In this document: one piece after another, positions 4,954 through 8,528 of the stretch
Position numbering within the stretch: position 1 is the first letter of the stretch
Layout of the letters: every line of letters starts with the position of its first letter
Source: Thermoplasmata archaeon
GTDB taxonomy: Archaea > Thermoplasmatota > E2 > DHVEG-1
Length of the DNA stretch: 8,528 bases
Direction of reading: 5' to 3'
Assembly (NCBI GenBank): GCA_030641605.1
Contig: DAOWHD010000012.1
Location: 1-8,528, forward strand
Position numbers and translations under genes: made by a program
The notes under the pieces: generated by a model
Databases searched by the model: none
The model's input: the letters and a program-made list of their open reading frames with translations, nothing else
What the model was told of the DNA's origin: nothing

Positions 4954-5907
4954 ATGAAAGTACTTATCACAGATAAAATGGCAGAGGAAGCAATAGAGCT
5001 TTTGAAGGACGCAGGTCATGATGTTACTTTTGATGAAATGGATGCAGATAAACTTCTTTTGGAGATTTCAAAATATGATGCGTTGATGGTTAGAGGGAGA
5101 ACAAAGGCTATAGCAGATGTTGTAAACGCTGGAGCAAAAGGAAGTTTGAAAGTAATCGGTAGAGCGGGCATCGGCGTCGACAATGTTGATTTAGAAACTG
5201 CAGCCAAAAACGGCATAAAGGTTGTCAATGCCCCAACAGGAGCAACTGCCAGCGTTGCAGAGCTTACCATTGCTCACATGTTATCTCTGTCAAGACACAT
5301 AACCAAAGCAGATGCTACAATGAAAAAGGGAGAATGGGCAAAAAAACAACTGAAGGGAAACGAACTTTATGGGAAAACGCTTGGTCTCATGGGTTGCGGG
5401 AACATAGGAAAACTCACTGCCAAATATGCCCAGAGCTTCAACATGAATGTTATTGGATATGACCCATTCATTTCAAAAGAAGATATGAAAAAGGATGGTA
5501 TAAAAAAGAAAGATGATCTTGAAGATGTCATAAAAAATGCAGATTTTATTTCCCTTCACCTTCCACATATTCCGCAAACGCATTATATTGTTAATGAAAA
5601 AATACTTTCAAAGATGAAACCGTCTGCATATCTTATTAACTGTGCCAGAGGTGGAACTGTGGATGAAAAAGCACTTTATAATGCATTGAAAAATGGAACT
5701 ATTGCCGGGGCGGGAATGGACGTTTTTGAAAATGAACCGCCAAAAGACAGCCCACTTCTTACACTTGATAACGTGGTTTTAACACCACATCTGGGCGCAA
5801 ATACAAAAGAAGGGCAAATACGAGCGGGAACTGTTTGCGCAGAGCAGATTATTAAAGTTCTAAACAATGAAACGCCGGATTTCTGGGTGAATAAAAAATT
5901 GATGTGA
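4954..5907 (+). CDS. serA: D-3-phosphoglycerate dehydrogenase, short form
   Basis: This enzyme oxidises 3-phosphoglycerate to 3-phosphohydroxypyruvate with NAD, the first step of serine synthesis. The 317-aa protein has the split substrate domain (residues 1-95 and about 290-317) around a Rossmann domain. The NAD-binding loop reads GCGNIG (residues 147-152), with Asp170 at the end of the next strand, which favours NAD over NADP. Catalytic residues of the D-2-hydroxyacid dehydrogenase family are Arg232 (NCARGG), Glu261 (ENEPP) and His279 (LTPHLG). GRAGIGVDNVD (residues 69-79) is the typical phosphate-site region. It lacks the C-terminal ACT and intervening domains of long bacterial forms, so it should not show serine feedback through ACT. 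Other D-2-hydroxyacid dehydrogenases are possible, but the overall pattern and the enolase neighbour favour this call. It is probably transcribed from its own promoter and partly by read-through. Confidence 0.88.
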   Translation: MKVLITDKMAEEAIELLKDAGHDVTFDEMDADKLLLEISKYDALMVRGRTKAIADVVNAGAKGSLKVIGRAGIGVDNVDLETAAKNGIKVVNAPTGATASVAELTIAHMLSLSRHITKADATMKKGEWAKKQLKGNELYGKTLGLMGCGNIGKLTAKYAQSFNMNVIGYDPFISKEDMKKDGIKKKDDLEDVIKNADFISLHLPHIPQTHYIVNEKILSKMKPSAYLINCARGGTVDEKALYNALKNGTIAGAGMDVFENEPPKDSPLLTLDNVVLTPHLGANTKEGQIRAGTVCAEQIIKVLNNETPDFWVNKKLM

Positions 5908-5913
5908 AGGAAA

Positions 5914-5922
5914 AAATATAAC
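5914..5922 (+). promoter_or_regulatory. TATA-like box of the translin gene
   Basis: An AAATATAAC string lies directly after the phosphoglycerate dehydrogenase stop, preceded by purine-rich AAGGAAAA that could act as BRE. The expected start is near 5944, so the translin mRNA would be almost leaderless (ATG 5947). Confidence 0.5.
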
Positions 5923-5946
5923 TATAGGGAGTGTTTTGAATATACG

Positions 5947-6645
5947 ATGAAGAATTTGGGCAAAATCATAGATAAAATCGAGAAAAACATTGATGACAAG
6001 GACAGGATTAGGGAGAAAGCACTTAGATCCTCACGGGAAATAATTATAGGATGTAGGAAGGCAATTCAACATATTCATCAAGATTCAATGGACGCCTCTG
6101 AACAGCATATAAAGAAGGCATCTGCCAAATTAGCAGAACTATATGATCTAACTGTGAACCATCCTGAACTATATCACGCAGGTTTTGTTGAAAATGCTGC
6201 ACAAGAGTTTGTAGAAGCGCATTGCCTCTACAACATAATGCAGGACAAAGAGTTACCTGATCCAGATAAAATACAAACCACATATAGCGCGTATTTAAAG
6301 GGACTATGTGATGTAGTAGGAGAACTTAGGCGAAAATCCTTGGATTCCATTCTTGTTGGCGAATCAGCAAAAGCAAACGACTACCTCAAACTTATGGGAG
6401 AAATCTACGATGCCATCATGCGGTTTGATTATCCATCTGGTTTGATTTCAATAAAGAGAAAACAAGATATGGTCAGGGGAATTATAGAAAAGACAAGAGG
6501 AGAACTAGCTGTAGCCAGTTGCGAGAAGCGCATTGAATATCGCACTGATGAATTTCGAGGGATTCTTGATACGATTAATGTTGAAAAGAAAAAAAGAAAG
6601 TCCAAGAAAAATGATAGTGACCTAGACATAGACAGGGTCTGGTAA
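5947..6645 (+). CDS. Archaeal translin/TRAX family protein
   Basis: Translin and TRAX are all-helical nucleic-acid-binding proteins that build octameric shells. In the human C3PO complex and its archaeal counterpart, TRAX-type subunits are RNases (family knowledge). The 232-aa protein shows hallmark segments in order: a basic N-terminal helix (KDRIREKALRSSREII), YHAGFVENAAQEFVEA (residues 76-91), YLKGLCDVVGELRRK (residues 116-130), and MGEIYDAIMRFDYPSGL (residues 150-166) followed by IKRKQDMVRGIIEKTRGEL. Glu87 and Glu90 have the Glu-x-x-Glu spacing of the TRAX catalytic pair, and Glu152/Asp155 could complete an acidic site, so it may be an active RNase. That assignment is by pattern only. The tail from residue 213 is Lys-rich (EKKKRKSKK) and probably binds nucleic acid. 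ATG 5947 follows a TATA-like box with almost no leader. The TBP genes follow 72 bases later with separate promoters. Confidence 0.88.
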   Translation: MKNLGKIIDKIEKNIDDKDRIREKALRSSREIIIGCRKAIQHIHQDSMDASEQHIKKASAKLAELYDLTVNHPELYHAGFVENAAQEFVEAHCLYNIMQDKELPDPDKIQTTYSAYLKGLCDVVGELRRKSLDSILVGESAKANDYLKLMGEIYDAIMRFDYPSGLISIKRKQDMVRGIIEKTRGELAVASCEKRIEYRTDEFRGILDTINVEKKKRKSKKNDSDLDIDRVW

Positions 6646-6668
6646 AAAAACTGTTTTGTAGACGAAAT

Positions 6669-6690
6669 CTTTATAAAAAACCTTTATATA
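6669..6690 (+). promoter_or_regulatory. Two TATA-like boxes before the TBP pair
   Basis: TCTTTATAAA (6669-6678) follows a GAAA BRE-like string. A second box, CTTTATATA (6682-6690), follows an AAAACC stretch. They are about 13 bases apart, so each could direct its own start, near 6698 and 6712. Only the upstream start would keep the SD-like GGAAGGT (6701-6707) in the mRNA. The downstream start would give an almost leaderless transcript for ATG 6718. Confidence 0.5.
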
Positions 6691-6717
6691 CTCCAAGAAG
6701 GGAAGGTCAGTGTTGTT

Positions 6718-7263
6718 ATGACGGATATTATCATTGAAAATGTTGTTTCTACTATTCAGTTAACCGCTGGGTTGGACATACAGCAATTGGCCGAAAAAAT
6801 ACATGATTCCAAGTATGACCCAGGTGAATTTCCAGGCCTGGCTTTGCATTTCAGTGAACCCAAAACCGTTGCTCTACTTTTCCCAAGTGGAAAGGTGGTT
6901 TGTACCGGTACTAAAAATATAGAGGATGCTGAGAACATAATGAATAAAATAACCAGCAGGATCCAAGACTATGGGATTTCTATCGTAGAAGAACCAGAGA
7001 TGAAAATCCAAAACATCGTCGCTTCTTCAAATATCGGAAGGGAGTTGAATCTAACATCTATAGCTAATAACATATTATTAGAAAATGCAGAGTATGCTCC
7101 CGATCAATTCCCAGGATTAGTCTATAAAATGGATGGTCTTGATACGACGTTGATTCTTTTTGAATCTGGGAAAATCGTGTGCACCGGAGCGAAGAAATTG
7201 GAGGATGTGACTACATCAATAAATACAATCAAGGATAAACTTTCATCTATGGGAGTTTTATAA
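6718..7263 (+). CDS. tbp: TATA-binding protein, divergent paralogue 1
   Basis: TBP binds and bends the TATA box and recruits TFB. The 181-aa protein is a complete two-repeat saddle (about residues 4-90 and 95-181). All four intercalating Phe are present: Phe38 (EFPGL), Phe55 (LLFPSGK), Phe131 (QFPGL) and Phe148 (ILFESGK). Both strand starts keep their Asn (IENVVS, IQNIVAS). The second stirrup reads YAPDQFPG instead of the usual YEPEQFPG. By alignment Ala127 and Asp129 replace the Glu residues that contact TFIIB in human TBP (Glu284, Glu286), so TFB binding may be altered. The first repeat is also unusual, with GLALHF and GTK instead of GLVYR and GAK. It is therefore the more diverged member of the pair. 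The second TBP starts 18 bases downstream, so they should be cotranscribed. Two TATA-like boxes lie upstream. Confidence 0.96.
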   Translation: MTDIIIENVVSTIQLTAGLDIQQLAEKIHDSKYDPGEFPGLALHFSEPKTVALLFPSGKVVCTGTKNIEDAENIMNKITSRIQDYGISIVEEPEMKIQNIVASSNIGRELNLTSIANNILLENAEYAPDQFPGLVYKMDGLDTTLILFESGKIVCTGAKKLEDVTTSINTIKDKLSSMGVL

Positions 7264-7281
7264 AAAAATGGAGAAAATAAT

Positions 7282-7842
7282 ATGCTAGAAGTAAAAGTAG
7301 AAAATATTGTAGCGTCTACCTCCTTTGCAGATAAATTGGATTTGGATGCCATAGCACAATCGTTAGAAGAAGCAGAATATGAACCAGAACAGTTTCCTGG
7401 GTTGGTCTACAGATTAAGCAGTCCGAAGACTGCTACACTTCTTTTTAGAAGCGGAAAAGCCAATTGCACTGGAGCGAAAAATATTGAGGACGTACGCAAG
7501 ACTATTGATATAATTGCAGACAAATTAAGGAAAATGGGCATAGATGTATATAAAAATAAAGATCTTGAAATTGTTATACAAAACATCGTAGCTATATCTG
7601 ATTTAAAAACTGAACTTAATCTAAATGAGGTAGCAATGGGACTGGGTTTAGAAAACGTAGAATACGAACCTGAGCAGTTCCCAGGTCTTGTCTATCGAAT
7701 AAAAGAGCCGAAAGTAGCAATGCTCATATTTGGTTCTGGAAAAATCGTTTGCGCAGGTGCTAGAAAAACAGAAGATGTGTCAATAGCAGTAGATAAATTA
7801 TCAAAGGAGCTTTCTTCACTTGACCTTATACGGAAAAAATAA
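7282..7842 (+). CDS. tbp: TATA-binding protein, paralogue 2
   Basis: This is a second full TBP, 186 aa, with repeats at about residues 3-90 and 96-181. It is closer to the family consensus: YEPEQFPGLVYR occurs in both repeats (residues 33-44 and 128-139), keeping the stirrup Glu residues that bind TFB. The intercalating Phe are Phe38, Phe55, Phe133 and Phe150. Two DNA-face positions deviate. KANCTGAK (residues 59-66) has Asn61 where a minor-groove Val (yeast Val122) is expected. KIVCAGAR (residues 154-161) has Ala158 for the usual Thr or Ser. It ends with a short basic tail, IRKK, and lacks the acidic tail of some hyperthermophile TBPs. GGAG (7270-7273) eight bases before the ATG is its SD. 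A T-rich terminator follows. Confidence 0.97.
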   Translation: MLEVKVENIVASTSFADKLDLDAIAQSLEEAEYEPEQFPGLVYRLSSPKTATLLFRSGKANCTGAKNIEDVRKTIDIIADKLRKMGIDVYKNKDLEIVIQNIVAISDLKTELNLNEVAMGLGLENVEYEPEQFPGLVYRIKEPKVAMLIFGSGKIVCAGARKTEDVSIAVDKLSKELSSLDLIRKK

Positions 7843-7845
7843 GGC

Positions 7846-7861
7846 TTCTTTTTTCTCTTTT
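7846..7861 (+). terminator. U-rich terminator after the TBP pair
   Basis: CTTCTTTTTTCTCTTTT begins within a few bases of the second TBP stop codon. It has no strong hairpin and fits the U-rich terminators of archaea. Confidence 0.55.
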
Positions 7862-7914
7862 GCAAGAACCATTAAGATTACCCTGCTAGTTTACTGAAGT
7901 GCCAACTGACACAT

Positions 7915-7922
7915 GTATATTA
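7915..7922 (+). promoter_or_regulatory. TATA-like box of the 81-aa gene
   Basis: GTATATTA lies about 35-40 bases before the start codons at 7954/7957. Initiation would be near 7945, so the SD-like GGTGAT (7947-7952) would be at the very 5' end of the mRNA. Confidence 0.4.
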
Positions 7923-7956
7923 TCTTTCTAATTCATACCTTTTTTCGGTGATTATG

Positions 7957-8202
7957 ATGGTAACATTAGAAAAGGAAAATATTCATCCAAAATATCTCAG
8001 TGTATTTAGGCATACTATCGCTCAACAAATCCATCTTGAAGAACAAAGTGAAATTGAGGAAAACACACCCGTAGAATTTGGTAAAGATGGAAAACCATTC
8101 TATATTTCAGGCCCATATGATAATACAAGCGCAATAGTCGAACAGCTTGAAGAGAAAGTAGGAAAAGGTAATTTTGATTTCATAATAGGTGGTCAGATTT
8201 AG
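7957..8202 (+). CDS. Small hypothetical protein, 81 aa
   Basis: I do not recognise this protein. From ATG 7957 it has 81 residues beginning MVTLEKENIHPKYL. ATG 7954 or GTG 7948 in the same frame are alternatives. 7957 is preferred because GGTGAT (7947-7952) is then four bases upstream. It is acidic and hydrophilic, without membrane segments, signal peptide or cysteines. The first half looks helical (RHTIAQQIHLEEQSEIEE). The second half has a short strand-turn segment, VEFGKDGKPFYISGPYD, then a helix, SAIVEQLEEKVG, and a hydrophobic end, FDFIIGGQI. That suggests one small alpha/beta domain. It has its own TATA-like box after the TBP terminator and converges on the biotin carboxylase gene, with a 34-base gap. 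The composition looks coding, but function and family are unknown. Confidence 0.6.
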   Translation: MVTLEKENIHPKYLSVFRHTIAQQIHLEEQSEIEENTPVEFGKDGKPFYISGPYDNTSAIVEQLEEKVGKGNFDFIIGGQI

Positions 8203-8236
8203 ATATCGGATGCACAAACAGATGAAATACTTATCA

Positions 8237-8528
8237 TTATTTCCCCCGTTTTGAATTATTTGCTGCTATAATTACTGCTTGAACTGCTGCCATAGCCGCT
8301 GCAGTTCGTGGAGTGGAAGATTGCGCTTTTGTTTCTTTTACATATTCTACAACCTGGTCAAGGATCTTGTATCTGGGAATAAAACTTGTAGTATAATCTC
8401 CTGAGATAAATTGTGTGTTATTCATTACTACATGATGGAATGGAATATTGTGCCTCACACCGCCAATCTGAAATTCCCATAATGCTCTTTTAGTTCGTTC
8501 AATCGCTCGAGGTCTATCTTCTGCCCAT
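8237..8528 (-). CDS. Biotin carboxylase C-terminal part (acyl-CoA or pyruvate carboxylase), 5'-truncated
   Basis: The minus-strand frame enters from beyond the right edge and runs 96 residues to TAA at 8237-8239. It is the end of the biotin carboxylase C-terminal domain. WAEDRPRAIERTKRALWEFQ is the helix before the GGVRHNIPFHHVV motif, and FISGDYTTSFI is the closing signature. The enzyme carboxylates biotin using ATP and bicarbonate. The RHNIPF form resembles acetyl/propionyl-CoA carboxylase subunits more than typical bacterial AccC, but pyruvate carboxylase subunit A is not excluded. After the catalytic domain comes a tail of about 43 residues with an Ala-rich helix, TAAAMAAVQAVIIAANNS, and a basic end. 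This resembles Ala-rich segments in decarboxylase or carboxylase complexes and may hold a partner subunit. The GTG at 8458 is internal and is not the start. Confidence 0.85.
   Translation of the reverse strand, partial: WAEDRPRAIERTKRALWEFQIGGVRHNIPFHHVVMNNTQFISGDYTTSFIPRYKILDQVVEYVKETKAQSSTPRTAAAMAAVQAVIIAANNSKRGK

Noticed and set aside
3621..5907. Enolase and phosphoglycerate dehydrogenase as a strict operon
   Set aside because: A good TATA-like box lies in the 43-base gap, so separate initiation is at least as likely. Read-through is possible but not shown.
7888..7912. Two CTGA strings that could be D boxes of a C/D guide RNA
   Set aside because: No matching C box (RTGATGA) lies at the right distance, and the repeats are too short to count.

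Overview
The window is archaeal. It carries a full-length TFB and two adjacent full-length TATA-binding proteins. It also has an archaeal-type translin and a GYD-domain protein. TATA-like boxes lie about 25-40 bases before many start codons, and Shine-Dalgarno (SD) sites match the archaeal GGAGGTGA type. The DNA is AT-rich by eye. The gene set would suit a euryarchaeal lineage such as Thermoplasmata or methanogen relatives, but that placement is inference and no rRNA or tRNA gene is present to test it.

Layout, left to right. (1) 1-303: the 3' part of a winged-helix regulator. (2) 304-456: a gap with a 14-bp long-range stem and a small hairpin over the only SD-like site before TFB. (3) 457-1758: TFB, then a GYD-domain protein with a strong SD. 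(4) About 1759-3138: a gene-poor, mostly AT-rich stretch. It holds two small minus-strand genes (a 76-aa Trp-rich protein and a 30-aa zinc-ribbon microprotein), several perfect palindromes, a strong stem-loop, and two tentative plus-strand micro-ORFs (28 aa, and a 35-aa zinc-finger-like one). (5) 3139-3459: a zinc ribbon fused to DUF4342. (6) 3621-5907: enolase and short-form phosphoglycerate dehydrogenase, preceded by an array of about four copies of GTCATACCATAAA in both orientations. (7) 5947-6645: translin/TRAX family protein. (8) 6718-7842: two tandem, divergent TBPs behind two TATA-like boxes. (9) 7957-8202: a small unknown protein, convergent with the C-terminal end of a biotin carboxylase on the minus strand (8237-8528).

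How the genes fit together. TFB and the TBPs are the two DNA-binding basal transcription factors of archaea. Having TFB and two TBP paralogues within 7.5 kb invites a model of alternative TBP-TFB pairs. Enolase and phosphoglycerate dehydrogenase act on neighbouring lower-glycolysis intermediates: 2-phosphoglycerate/PEP, and 3-phosphoglycerate leaving towards serine. The enolase upstream array is the best candidate here for an undescribed regulatory system. The translin homologue adds a possible nucleic-acid-processing activity. I see no CRISPR array, transposase, tRNA or rRNA.
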